This document shows positions 6,968 through 15,757 of a DNA stretch of 32,824 nucleotides, piece after piece. A model generated the notes under the pieces. The model did not search any database and was not told where the DNA came from. It saw only the letters and a program-made list of their open reading frames with translations. The stretch is taken from NCBI GenBank assembly GCA_017857875.1, contig JAFMCH010000018.1:1-32824 (forward strand). Direction: 5' to 3'. The position numbers were made by a program, and so were the translations under genes. The first letter of the stretch is position 1; every line of letters begins with the position of its first letter. The DNA is from Actinomycetota bacterium. GTDB taxonomy: Bacteria; Actinomycetota; Actinomycetes; S36-B12.

Positions 6968-9658
6968 ATGGCCCAGCAGCGTGAGCCCGATTCCCGTACC
7001 GATCAGGCTCCGCGGTTACTCCTACTAGATGGCCACTCGCTCGCCTACCGAGCCTTCTATGCATTACCGGTGGAAAATTTCTCCACATCCACTGGGCAAG
7101 CCACAAACGCGGTTTACGGCTTCACGTCGATGTTGATCAACGCCCTGCGAGATGAAAAGCCCACTCACGTGGCCGTAGCCTTCGATGTGTCCCGTAAGAC
7201 CTTTCGCAGCGACATTTACGCCGACTACAAGGCCAATCGAAAGGTGAGCCCGGAGGGCTTTGCCGGCCAGGTTGATCTCATTCGGCAGGTGCTCACTGCG
7301 ATGGGGGTGCCATTCGCGCAAATCGAAGGAGTAGAAGCCGACGATATTTTGGCCACCTGGGCGACCAAGGCTGCTGTCGAGGGGGCCGAGGTGTCGATCA
7401 TCACCGGTGATCGCGACGCTTTTCAGTTGGTTGACGAACACGTGACTGTGTTGTACCCACGCAAGGGGATGTCGGATCTCGCGCGCATGACGCCGGCGGC
7501 CGTTGCGGCCAAATACGGCCTGACCCCGGCCCAGTATCCGGATTTCGCCGCGCTGCGCGGAGATCCGAGCGACAACCTGCCAGGTATTCCCGGAGTCGGT
7601 GAAAAAACTGCGACGAAGTGGATTTCAGCCTATGGATCACTAGAAGGTGTCGTAAGCAACGCCGACAAGATCACGGGCAAGGTCGGTGACGCCTTGCGCG
7701 AGCATCTACCGCAGGTGCTCGTGAATCGACAACTCACGCACCTGATGCGGGACGTAGAAGTGCCGGTTTCCCCGCTCAATGTCCCGATCGGACCCGTTGA
7801 TGTCGCCGCCGTTGATGCGGTCTTTGATGCACTGGAGTTCCGTGCTTTGCGTGAGCGATTCCTCGGTGCTGTCGATCTGGCGGAGGTTGATGCTGCTGCG
7901 CCGGCAGACTGGATGCCGGTGGCAGCAGGCGGCGTCGTAGATGCCTTGGCGCTCTTACCGTCTGAGCCGGTGACCGTGGCGGTTGCTGGCTCATGGGGGA
8001 GCGGTGCAGGTGAACTGATCCGGGTAGCCATCGCCACTGACGAATCGGTTGCACAGGTGATTGAGCTAAACGGCCTGACCGATGGGGATCGCGATGCCTT
8101 GTGGGTGTGGTTGGCAGATGAGACCAGGCCCAAGGTGATGTTTGACGCAAAGGGCCCCCTTTTAGCCGCCTTGAGTGAGGGTCATGACATCAAGGGCGTT
8201 GTCTTCGATGTGGCACTGGCCGCATATCTGCTTTCACCAGGCAGCCGGGTGAATGGGCTGGCGGGCATCACCGAGAAGATCTTGAACCGTACCCTCGCCG
8301 CCGCTGCGGTCGAGCCGGCGCAGATGTCGTTATCGGTAACGGGTGACGAAGACCAGGGAGCCCTGGCTCAAGAAGCCGCAGCGATACGGGACTTGGCTCA
8401 CGCGATGAAGCCGATGCTCGAAGAGCGTTCCCTCCTGGCGTTGCTGACCGAGATTGAACTACCGACCTCGCGGGTGCTTGCGGCGATGGAGTTGACCGGT
8501 ATCGCTGTTGACCGCGAGAAGCTCCAGCAGTTATCTGATGAGTTCGACGCGCAGGCAGCCCAGGCCGAGCAGGCTGCCCACGGCATCGTGGGGCAGACTT
8601 TCAACCTCGGGTCACCTAAACAGTTGCAGGGCGTGCTTTTTGATCTACGCGGCTTACCTAAAACAAAAAAAATCAAGACTGGATACACGACCGACGCCGA
8701 CGCACTCAATGCACTGTATGACAAGACCCACGACCCGGTCCTCGAGCAGATCCTGTCCTGGCGCGACGCTACAAAACTTCGCCAAACAGTGGATGGTCTG
8801 ATTCCTATCATTGATGCAAATGGCCGCATTCACACCACGTTTCAGCAAACCATCGCTGCGACCGGTCGACTGTCGAGCACCGACCCCAATTTGCAGAACA
8901 TTCCCATTCGCACCGAGCAGGGCCGTCGCATTCGTGATTGTTTCGTCGTCGGTGAAGGTTTCGAATCTCTACTCACAGCCGACTATTCGCAGATCGAAAT
9001 GCGCATCATGGCGCACCTGTGCGGTGATGAAGCGCTGCGCGATGCATTTGCCCAGGGAGAAGATCTGCACACAACTGTTGCTGCCAGTGTTTTCGAGGTG
9101 GCGCCGACCGATGTTGATGCGGAGATGCGCCGGCGTATCAAGGCCATGTCCTACGGCTTGGCATACGGGCTGTCGGCTTATGGGCTATCACAACAGCTTG
9201 GTATCGGCGTCGATGAAGCGAAGGTTTTGATGGGTGAGTACTTCGCCCGCTTCGGCGGAGTACGCGACTACCTGTCTGATGTGGTTGATCAGGCTCGTCG
9301 GGTTGGTTACACAGAGACCATGCACGGGCGTCGGCGCTACCTGCCGGACCTGACCAGCGATAACCGGCAGCGTCGCGATATGGCCGAACGTATGGCGCTC
9401 AATGCCCCCATTCAAGGAACCGCCGCCGACATCATGAAAGTGGCCATGATCGATGTGGAGCGAGCGTTCGCCCAGCGTCAGCTTGGCTCACGGCTGCTGC
9501 TTCAGGTTCATGATGAGTTGATCATCGAGGTTGCCCCAGGCGAGGTAGATCAAGTGCGTACGCTCGTGGTGCAGGGTATGGAGGCCGCGGCGGACCTGTC
9601 GGTGCCCCTGGAGGTATCGGTCGGGATCGGTAGATCGTGGGAGTCGGCTGGCCACTGA
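6968..9658 (+). CDS. polA: DNA polymerase I
   Basis: Repair and Okazaki-fragment polymerase, 896 residues, close to actinobacterial PolA length. The N-terminal 5'-nuclease domain (about 15-310) shows DGHSLAYRAFYALP, VEADDILAT, ITGDRDAFQLV and GDPSDNLPGIPGVGEKTA. The middle 3'-5' exonuclease-like domain (about 330-510) lacks the DxE metal motif, reading TVAVAGSWGS where it should be, so proofreading is probably absent as in other actinobacteria. The polymerase domain has motif A ADYSQIEMR, the O-helix KAMSYGLAYG (Lys725) and motif C LLLQVHDELIIEV. Tyr729 stands at the position of E. coli Phe762, a change linked to acceptance of dideoxynucleotides and also known in M. tuberculosis PolA. It is divergent from the thioesterase gene. 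Confidence 0.97.
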   Translation: MAQQREPDSRTDQAPRLLLLDGHSLAYRAFYALPVENFSTSTGQATNAVYGFTSMLINALRDEKPTHVAVAFDVSRKTFRSDIYADYKANRKVSPEGFAGQVDLIRQVLTAMGVPFAQIEGVEADDILATWATKAAVEGAEVSIITGDRDAFQLVDEHVTVLYPRKGMSDLARMTPAAVAAKYGLTPAQYPDFAALRGDPSDNLPGIPGVGEKTATKWISAYGSLEGVVSNADKITGKVGDALREHLPQVLVNRQLTHLMRDVEVPVSPLNVPIGPVDVAAVDAVFDALEFRALRERFLGAVDLAEVDAAAPADWMPVAAGGVVDALALLPSEPVTVAVAGSWGSGAGELIRVAIATDESVAQVIELNGLTDGDRDALWVWLADETRPKVMFDAKGPLLAALSEGHDIKGVVFDVALAAYLLSPGSRVNGLAGITEKILNRTLAAAAVEPAQMSLSVTGDEDQGALAQEAAAIRDLAHAMKPMLEERSLLALLTEIELPTSRVLAAMELTGIAVDREKLQQLSDEFDAQAAQAEQAAHGIVGQTFNLGSPKQLQGVLFDLRGLPKTKKIKTGYTTDADALNALYDKTHDPVLEQILSWRDATKLRQTVDGLIPIIDANGRIHTTFQQTIAATGRLSSTDPNLQNIPIRTEQGRRIRDCFVVGEGFESLLTADYSQIEMRIMAHLCGDEALRDAFAQGEDLHTTVAASVFEVAPTDVDAEMRRRIKAMSYGLAYGLSAYGLSQQLGIGVDEAKVLMGEYFARFGGVRDYLSDVVDQARRVGYTETMHGRRRYLPDLTSDNRQRRDMAERMALNAPIQGTAADIMKVAMIDVERAFAQRQLGSRLLLQVHDELIIEVAPGEVDQVRTLVVQGMEAAADLSVPLEVSVGIGRSWESAGH

Positions 9659-9700
9659 CCCCACGGTGATAGGGGGTCGACCCGCGGGGCATCAGCGCGC

Positions 9701-9752
9701 ATATTGCAAATATCGCTCCTGCATGGACGCAAACTGGCACACTGCGTCCATG
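9701..9752 (+). promoter_or_regulatory. Two inverted repeats over the start of the hydrolase gene
   Basis: ATATT-GCA-AATAT (9701-9713) is followed by a perfect 10-base inverted repeat, CATGGACGCA (9722-9731) and TGCGTCCATG (9743-9752), with an 11-base spacer. The right arm contains ATG 9750. The half-sites are 21 bases apart centre to centre, two helical turns, which fits a dimeric regulator. Folded in RNA, the hairpin would hide the start codon. There is no U-tract, so it is not a polA terminator. Confidence 0.5.
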
Positions 9753-11233
9753 AAAACCGGTTCAAGGGCACGTTTGGGTCAGGCAACCTTGAGATTGGCT
9801 CCGTGGCAGCGTGTTGGGGTCTTGGTAGGGGCGGGGGCATTGCTGGCGGCGTGCGCCTCAGCGACAGTACCAGACTCTCGAGACACCAGCACGGATCTTT
9901 CCTTCAACGGTTGTGACACCGTGGCGTGTCAGGGAACGATTGAGGGTGCGGATTACGAGATCTTGCTGCCGGACACCTGGAATGGCACGTTACTGCTCTA
10001 CTCACACGGCTACCGTGGGGCTGAGCCCTTCCCGCCCACGTTTGATCCCATCGTGACGACACCAGTTCCGGTTCCCGGTTGGGACGATGGCAACACCGCA
10101 CTTGGCGAATCCCTGCTTGAGCGGGGATATGCGTTGGCCGGTTCGGCGTACGCATCGAATGGCTGGGCGGTCGAGGACGGCGTGGCCGCTGCCGAGCAGA
10201 TTTATGACTTCTTCTCGACCAATGTTGCCACTCCCAAGCGTGTCATCGTCTCGGGGGGCTCATCACGACTGAGTTGGCGGAGAAGGGCCTGGACTGGATC
10301 AACGGGGCCGTTCCGCTGTGCGGTGTGATGGCGGGGTTGGTGCCCAATATTGGCTTAGCGTTTGACGCCGCCTACTCAACCCAACAGTTGATCTACCCGG
10401 AGATGAAGATCGTTGAGTTCTCCAGCTACGAAGAGGCTGTTGCCAACTGGGAGGGTGCGGCCTCTCGCCTCATTCAGGCCGGCCGCGACCAAGACCTCGA
10501 GACGATCGCCAAGATGTTCACCATCGCAGCTATGGTCGACGCGCCGGATAAGACCTTTTCCCAGGATGGTGCCGATATCACCAGCCAGGTGACCGGAACG
10601 ATCGAGTCTTTGCTTACCGCTCTCGCCTACGGCACCGTGGGGCGTTTCGATATCGAGCAGCGATATGGCGGCAACGTATCGGGCAATGAGGGCACAGACT
10701 ATGCGCTGCGCCTAGATGATGCTGAGCGAACCTTGATCGACACGATTGGTGGGGATGGGGCGGCTAATCGTTTCGTCACGCAGCTCGACAATGGCCCTCG
10801 GACCGCGGCTAACCCGACTGCTCAGGCCGCAGCTCTCGAACGTGGCGGCGACCCCAATGGGGCGATCACCGTGCCCATGATCACCATGCATACGGCCAAC
10901 GATCCACTCGTCATCGTCGAGAATCAGGCCTTCTTTGCCGACCGATATCGGTCTGCGGTGGCCAATCAGACGGCTCAGGGCGACCTCATTCAGCTCTACA
11001 CCGTGCCACCGGCGACGTACTCGCCAGAGACCGGAGCGCCATATGGTGCCGGGCACTGCAATTTCACGCCGCAGTCGCGGATCGCGGTCATCGAGCTGAT
11101 GGAGCAGTGGATCCAAGATGGGCTGTATCCCGGTCAAAACGCGATCGTGGCGGCAATGGGGTCTGACAGTGGCTACAGCCCGCTGTTTACACCCGGGCCC
11201 TGGCCAGATCTGGCTGCGGTCGTCACCGAATAG
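9750..11233 (+). pseudogene. Secreted alpha/beta-hydrolase lipoprotein, frameshifted at the nucleophile elbow
   Basis: Two frames together make one lipoprotein hydrolase. The first (9750 to about 10261, with its stop at 10328) has a basic N terminus and lipobox LLAAC (Cys35). Hydrolase strands follow: GADYEILLPDTWNGTLLLYSHGYRG, the GYALAGSAYASNGWAV segment and KRVIVSGGS. The second frame (from about 10253 to 11233) continues in register with LITTELAEKGLDW and ends with a likely catalytic Asp in TANDPLV and His in GAGHCNF. The break falls on TCGGGGGGCTC (10251-10261). Adding a 13-base unit there would give SGGSLGGLITTE, a canonical GxSxG elbow, so loss of one of two 11-base direct repeats is the simplest history. 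ATG 9723 is an alternative start. Substrate unknown. Assembly error remains possible; otherwise the enzyme is dead. Confidence 0.75.
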
Positions 11234-11248
11234 GACGCAATTATTGGC

Positions 11249-12526
11249 CTAGATCGTTGGACCGTTGTTGAGCGGGGCCATTCCCTGGCGTCGCTCAACA
11301 ACGGCGTAGATCAACCCGGCCACGCACAAGAGGCTCGCCGCCAGCACGACGGCCACGGCAAGTCCGGCCACGTTTGCCGGCACGACCCAGAAGGCCAGCC
11401 CCGTGAGGGTTGCCAACGCAACCCAGATGGCGATCACCGCGCGCCGGTCATCTACTGCGATGCGAGTAAGCAAAAGTGCCTGTGCCACAGCCATCAGCGC
11501 ACCGATCAGTGCGAATATCCAGGCGATAGATGCTAATGACTCATATTGCGATCCGCCCACGGCGGCGACTACTTGATTTGGCGCCACGGCGGTCGCGACG
11601 ACGACAACGGCACCGATGCCGGCGACGCTCGCGAGCGTCAGTGTCACCGCTTGCTGTCGCCGCGCATCAACGAAACGTGGAAAGGCGATGATGCCGACGA
11701 ACTGGGGCAACCAGAAAGCGATCTTGGCAAGGATCGCGCCCACGCCATAGTCGCCAGCCTGCTGAGGGGTCAAGATTGCGCGCGCGTACACGACGTCGAT
11801 GTTCGTGAGCAAGAAAAGCGCCAAAAGCGCGTGCGTAGCATGGCCCACCGGGCGTAGGAGTTCGAGTAGTCTGCCGCTGACATTGCCGATGAGTGGAGCG
11901 ATACTCACTCGCCCGACACCTGCGCCGACCAGCGTGCCGCAGGCGATTCCGATGAGCACGGCGGTAGCGCTCTGCCCGACCAGTGCGCCCGCAACGCCAC
12001 CGATGCCTCGCCCGAGTCCGACGGCTAGATAGATTCCAGCGAGTCGACTAAATGCCTCGCTGCCTTGGGCAATGCCCAGTTCGGCGCCGATAATGGTGAG
12101 TGGAACTAGGGTCACGGCCACCCAAACCAATGGCCACAAGCCGTTTAGTTGCAGGAACCAGCCGAGGAACGGCATCAAGATCACCGCGGCACCCATCACT
12201 GCTAGTCCGGCGATGGCGGCGAATCGAAGTCCTTTACCGGCTGTTGATGGTGCGCCGCTGCGGTCATGGACGATGAGGCGTGCGATGACCGCCTGCAGGG
12301 CCAGGGCGACGACGTTTCCAATGAGAATCAGGCCCAGCATCGCCGACAGGATGCCGAATTGATCGGGTCCCAAGGCCCTGGCTGAGACGATATTGACAAG
12401 GTAGGCAGCCACCTGCGCACCGGCGAGTGCGATTGCGACCAGCGTGGTGCCGCGCAACAGTCCGAGGCGAGGACGCAGATTGCGCGCCTCGCGCTCATCA
12501 TTCGCGTCCGGTCCCAAGTCAGCCAT
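11249..12526 (-). CDS. Wzx/MVF-like polysaccharide flippase (oligosaccharide-lipid transporter)
   Basis: Predicted inner-membrane flippase of the polysaccharide-biosynthesis (MOP) superfamily, 425 residues with about 12 hydrophobic segments. The opening transmembrane segment ends in NIVSARALGPDQFGILSAMLGL, the classic signature for this family (N-x-ARxLGPxxFG). A central loop with ILTPQQAGDYGVGAILAKI is also typical. It would move a lipid-linked sugar across the membrane. An in-frame ATG at 12568 is 14 codons longer but would overlap the divergent gene that begins at 12549. ATG 12526 leaves a 22-base divergent gap and is preferred. It ends 15 bases from the hydrolase pseudogene, convergently. 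The exact cargo is unknown; the surrounding genes suggest an envelope glycan. Confidence 0.8.
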   Translation of the reverse strand: MADLGPDANDEREARNLRPRLGLLRGTTLVAIALAGAQVAAYLVNIVSARALGPDQFGILSAMLGLILIGNVVALALQAVIARLIVHDRSGAPSTAGKGLRFAAIAGLAVMGAAVILMPFLGWFLQLNGLWPLVWVAVTLVPLTIIGAELGIAQGSEAFSRLAGIYLAVGLGRGIGGVAGALVGQSATAVLIGIACGTLVGAGVGRVSIAPLIGNVSGRLLELLRPVGHATHALLALFLLTNIDVVYARAILTPQQAGDYGVGAILAKIAFWLPQFVGIIAFPRFVDARRQQAVTLTLASVAGIGAVVVVATAVAPNQVVAAVGGSQYESLASIAWIFALIGALMAVAQALLLTRIAVDDRRAVIAIWVALATLTGLAFWVVPANVAGLAVAVVLAASLLCVAGLIYAVVERRQGMAPLNNGPTI

Positions 12527-12548
12527 GAGCCTGACACGATAGTGGGCT

Positions 12549-14333
12549 ATGACCACTTCGGCGGGCACTTCTCGTGCGCCTGCATCAGGCGTACGCGCCT
12601 ATTTACGTAGCCAGTGGTGGGTCCTGGCCTGGGTGCTGGTGCTGGCTTTGCTTTATCTCGGACCGGCACTGGGTCAAGGATTTGTCCTGAGCTACGACAT
12701 GGTGTTCGTGCCCCAACAGTCGCTCCTGTTGACCACGTTTGGTTTGGATGGTGGTCTTCCGCGGGCTGTGCCACAGGACATCGTGGTGGCTTTGCTCACG
12801 CAGGTGGTTGATGGCGCGTGGGTACAGAAAGTTGTACTGCTCGCCATACCCATTGTTGCCGGCCTGGGTGTCGCGCGGTTGCTCATGGGGTGGGGCCGCG
12901 GGGTTCAACTGATGGGCGTAACCCTTGCGGTTTGGAATCCCTTCGTCGTTGAACGGATGGTGATCGGTCACTGGGCGCTGCTGCTCACCTACGCGGTGGT
13001 GCCGTGGGTGCTGGCCTGTCTGATGCGGCTGCGTAATACCGGTCGAGGCGCCCCAGGGCTCCTGCTTTGGTGTGCACTTGGCTCGCTGGTGCCCACCGGT
13101 GGCGTGTGGCTGCTGATGGTGGTGTCGGTACCGCTGCTGTGGCCTGGTGGAGTACTCACACTCAAGAGGCGTATCACCTTCATGAGCGGAGTGGTCGCGC
13201 TCAATCTTCCGTGGTTGCTAGCAGCCCTGGCGCATCCCTCCCGAGGCACGACCCGGATAGATGGCAGTGAGGCGTTCGCACTGCGCGCCGAAGGCACCTG
13301 GGGTGAAGTGCTGACCGCGTTGAGCCTTGGCGGCATCTGGAATTCCGAGGTTGTGTTGCCCTCTCGCGGATTGATACTTGCCCCGATCATGGGGGTGTTG
13401 CTCATCGGACTCACCGTATGGGGCATTCGCTCTTGGATGCGAGTAGGCGAACGCGTAGTAGTCGTGTGGGGTGTGCTGCTGGCGGGGGCGGGTGCCGTCC
13501 TTGCGCTACTCCCGGCTTTATTGACGGGACTGTGGGGTTTACTCCTAGAAACCCTTCCCGGAGGTGGCCTGCTTCGCGATTCGCACAAGTGGCTGCTACT
13601 GCTTGCAATGGTGGTGGCGATCGTGGCGCCCATTGGTGCGGCCCGTCTGATACGCCCGATCTCGGATTCGGTAAATCGCCGTGTAATCGTCGCGGCGTTA
13701 GTTATCGCACCCGTGCTTGTCCTCCCAGATATGGCGTGGGGCGCTAGCGGCAGGCTTTCGGCGGTCGAGTATCCGACTGAATGGACCAATATGCGCCAAG
13801 CGGTTGCAGAACAACAGATAACGGGTGACGTGATTGTCTTGCCGTGGTCGACCTTTAGGCGCTTTGAGTTCAATGCCAATCGCACGGTGTTGGATCCTGC
13901 CCCTCGGTGGTTACCGCGCGCATCGGTCTTTTCTAGCAGCCTGGCTGTTACTCGAGGGGGCCAAACCATCGTTATCTCGGGCGATGACCCAAGGTCGCAG
14001 GTCGTCAACGAAACGCTCGCAGCTGGACAACCATTGGTGGGAGTCGCATCGGACTTGGGCGTTGGGTTGGCATTGGTGGAGCGGAACGCGCGCCCCCCCG
14101 TACCGGCCACCGCGCTTGATGGCACGTCGCTGGTGTGGTCGGAGGGCAACTTGGAGTTGTACCGTTTTCCCGGGCCGGCGCGAGCACCTTTCGTCACTGC
14201 GGCTGATCGCGTGATTATTGGTGTCAACATCGTCATAGCGATCGGGCTGGTAGGCCTGGGCCTCACGGCTGCGGGTGGGCGGTGGCGGTCTCGGCGTAGT
14301 AATTCACTCATTGACCCGGATTCGCCCGCATGA
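12549..14333 (+). CDS. GT-C-like polytopic membrane protein (Rv0226c-like)
   Basis: Large integral membrane protein of 594 residues with about 11-13 predicted membrane segments, then a soluble extracytoplasmic part (about 430-550) and a final segment near 560-580. The layout resembles GT-C glycosyltransferases that use polyprenyl-phosphate sugars. An acidic residue, Asp50, sits in the first external loop (LSYDMVFVP), as expected for a GT-C catalytic base, and the region resembles the equivalent loop of the AftD protein encoded downstream. Size and setting recall M. tuberculosis Rv0226c, a conserved membrane protein encoded next to a GT4, a methyltransferase, a DUF3068 protein and an acyltransferase, all of which are also here. 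Enzymatic activity is inferred, not shown. No Shine-Dalgarno is visible before ATG 12549. Confidence 0.7.
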   Translation: MTTSAGTSRAPASGVRAYLRSQWWVLAWVLVLALLYLGPALGQGFVLSYDMVFVPQQSLLLTTFGLDGGLPRAVPQDIVVALLTQVVDGAWVQKVVLLAIPIVAGLGVARLLMGWGRGVQLMGVTLAVWNPFVVERMVIGHWALLLTYAVVPWVLACLMRLRNTGRGAPGLLLWCALGSLVPTGGVWLLMVVSVPLLWPGGVLTLKRRITFMSGVVALNLPWLLAALAHPSRGTTRIDGSEAFALRAEGTWGEVLTALSLGGIWNSEVVLPSRGLILAPIMGVLLIGLTVWGIRSWMRVGERVVVVWGVLLAGAGAVLALLPALLTGLWGLLLETLPGGGLLRDSHKWLLLLAMVVAIVAPIGAARLIRPISDSVNRRVIVAALVIAPVLVLPDMAWGASGRLSAVEYPTEWTNMRQAVAEQQITGDVIVLPWSTFRRFEFNANRTVLDPAPRWLPRASVFSSSLAVTRGGQTIVISGDDPRSQVVNETLAAGQPLVGVASDLGVGLALVERNARPPVPATALDGTSLVWSEGNLELYRFPGPARAPFVTAADRVIIGVNIVIAIGLVGLGLTAAGGRWRSRRSNSLIDPDSPA

Positions 14334-14407
14334 TTTGCTAAGGTCCGCATAGAGCAACTGCTCGGTACCGCTGGCATCGGCCATTGGGAATGGGAATGGA
14401 GACCACT

Positions 14408-14548
14408 GTGAACCTGATCCTGGGACCAATCATTGCTGCCATCGTCGGTGCGGCCTTGGCTGGTGGTGCGGCTTTCGGCGTCATTTCCGCGGAGACTGCG
14501 GTTCCTTCTCCGGTTGATGCGCCCTTTGTGGTGTACGGCACCAACTAG
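14408..14548 (+). CDS. DUF2613-type small secreted/membrane peptide (Rv0236A-like)
   Basis: A 46-residue peptide from GTG 14408: a short start, a single hydrophobic alpha-helix (GPIIAAIVGAALAGGAAFGV) and a brief Pro-rich tail ending VVYGTN. It matches the pattern of DUF2613, tiny actinobacterial proteins such as M. tuberculosis Rv0236A, encoded beside aftD. Recognition of the family is from memory of that pattern. GGAG at 14398-14401 lies six bases before the GTG, favouring it over ATG 14396, which would add four residues. It follows the GT-C-like gene by 74 bases. Its TAG shares the palindrome CTAG with the stop of the converging glycosyltransferase gene. Role unknown; proximity suggests an accessory to AftD or its complex. 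Confidence 0.65.
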   Translation: MNLILGPIIAAIVGAALAGGAAFGVISAETAVPSPVDAPFVVYGTN

Positions 14549-15684
14549 CGCGAATTTGGGGCCGAATGTCGGCTAGGCCGCCGTCCCCTCGCCTGTGCTG
14601 CAAGCAAATTTCCCTCGAAAGCATCCACCGAATTAGTCCAGGTGTAGTCGGCTGCGTGGATTCGCGCTTTTGCTCCTAGTTTCTGGCGAAGTTGATGGTC
14701 TCGTAATAGGTCTGCGATGGCGGCGGTGAAGCTGTCCAGGTTGCCCTCAGTGAGTAGACCGGTGTCACCATGGCGTACCGATTCGCACACTCCGCCGGCA
14801 TCTTCGTACGCGACGGTGGGTACGCCACATGATGCCGCCTCCATGACAACCAAGCCCCAGCCCTCCTTGAGCGAAGGCAGGGCCAAAACCCATGCCTGCG
14901 ACAGTTCTGTCAGCTTCTGGTCTTCACTCACATGACCGGTGAAGATGACGCGGTCAGCCACCCCCGCGCGCTGCGCATAAGCGATGAGTTCTGGCTTCCA
15001 CCAGCCGTCACCGACGACGGTCAGGGTCAGATCGGGAAACTCCACGCGCAGACGCGCAACCGCCGCGATTGCATGCTCGACTTGCTTATGGGGCACCAGA
15101 CGCCCCAGTACGACCAGGTGCGGGTGCGGCGCCGGGTTGGTGGCCTGCTGCGGTATTTCGACGGTGCCGTTGGGCACCAGTGAGATCCGCTGATCGTCAA
15201 CCCCGAGTTCGACTAGTTCGTTGCGTGAGGCCTTCGACACTGTGATGTACCCACAGTGTCGGTAGACGTATGGCGCGAGGGTTGACTCAACCCACCACCC
15301 GAATCGGGCGCGGATGGGGTCGTAAACGACCGGCCACTGTTCCCGGTGAACGTGGTGAACTAACACGACCACCGGAGCCTTGGTTGCCCAGGGGGCGAGG
15401 AAGGGGATGCCGTTATGCGTGTCGACCACGACATCAACATCGGCAAATTCTGGCGTTTTCAGGAGACGTCGGGCACGATGGTAGACGCTAAGTTTGCCGC
15501 CTACCCGACGAAAACGTACCCCGTCGACAATTTCATCAGCAGGTGCCTGATCGTGGGCGGCGCATATGACCGTCACGTCGTGGCTTCGGGCTGCAAGCCC
15601 TCGAGCGATGGTTTCAAGGTAAACCTCAGAGCCGCCGCCCTCGGGATTAGCGACATCGCGCCAGTTGAGCCACACGATGCGCAT
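14545..15684 (-). CDS. GT4-family glycosyltransferase (Rv0225-like)
   Basis: Retaining GT-B glycosyltransferase of family GT4, 379 residues, cytoplasmic, without membrane segments. The N-terminal acceptor domain contains NPEGGGSEVYLETIARGLA. The C-terminal domain has HLVVLGRLVPHKQVEHAI, DLTLTVVGDG and the E-x7-E motif EGWGLVVME (Glu274 and Glu282) that binds the nucleotide-sugar donor. It would add a hexose to a lipid-linked or polysaccharide acceptor; donor and acceptor are not evident. The start codon has TAACGT at -12 to -7, suggesting a leaderless transcript. It diverges from the methyltransferase-aftD unit. In M. tuberculosis the Rv0225 glycosyltransferase lies next to the Rv0224c methyltransferase, as here. 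Confidence 0.88.
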   Translation of the reverse strand: MRIVWLNWRDVANPEGGGSEVYLETIARGLAARSHDVTVICAAHDQAPADEIVDGVRFRRVGGKLSVYHRARRLLKTPEFADVDVVVDTHNGIPFLAPWATKAPVVVLVHHVHREQWPVVYDPIRARFGWWVESTLAPYVYRHCGYITVSKASRNELVELGVDDQRISLVPNGTVEIPQQATNPAPHPHLVVLGRLVPHKQVEHAIAAVARLRVEFPDLTLTVVGDGWWKPELIAYAQRAGVADRVIFTGHVSEDQKLTELSQAWVLALPSLKEGWGLVVMEAASCGVPTVAYEDAGGVCESVRHGDTGLLTEGNLDSFTAAIADLLRDHQLRQKLGAKARIHAADYTWTNSVDAFEGNLLAAQARGRRPSRHSAPNSR

Positions 15685-15690
15685 GCCCTG

Positions 15691-15696
15691 ACGTTA
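15691..15696 (-). promoter_or_regulatory. Candidate -10 box (TAACGT) of the leaderless GT4 gene
   Basis: Minus-strand TAACGT occupies -12 to -7 before ATG 15684, with no ribosome site. It shares the 73-base divergent gap with the methyltransferase promoter. Confidence 0.5.
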
Positions 15697-15745
15697 TCGG
15701 TCGACTCGGTATCCCTTCAGTCGAATATCCGAAGCCAACCTGGGG

Positions 15746-15751
15746 TACCGT
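15746..15751 (+). promoter_or_regulatory. Candidate -10 box (TACCGT) of the leaderless methyltransferase-aftD unit
   Basis: TACCGT occupies -12 to -7 before GTG 15758. It supports that start over the in-frame ATG at 15788. Confidence 0.5.
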
Positions 15752-15757
15752 CAGGCG

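Noticed and set aside
9657-9683. A polA terminator formed by GACCCC/GGGGTC
   Set aside because: The six-pair stem has a ten-base loop and no U-tract, and alternative pairing with the neighbouring GGGTCGACCC is equally likely.
10250-10262. Programmed -1 frameshifting on the G6 run of the hydrolase gene
   Set aside because: A -1 slip would join the frames but produce VSGGLITTE, still lacking the GxSxG nucleophile, so it would not make an active enzyme.
12989-14377. A 462-codon open frame on the minus strand opposite the GT-C-like gene
   Set aside because: Its product is a Ser/Thr/Pro/Arg mixture without domains or membrane segments. The plus-strand frame has clear membrane-protein character, so this is the complementary shadow of a GC-rich gene.
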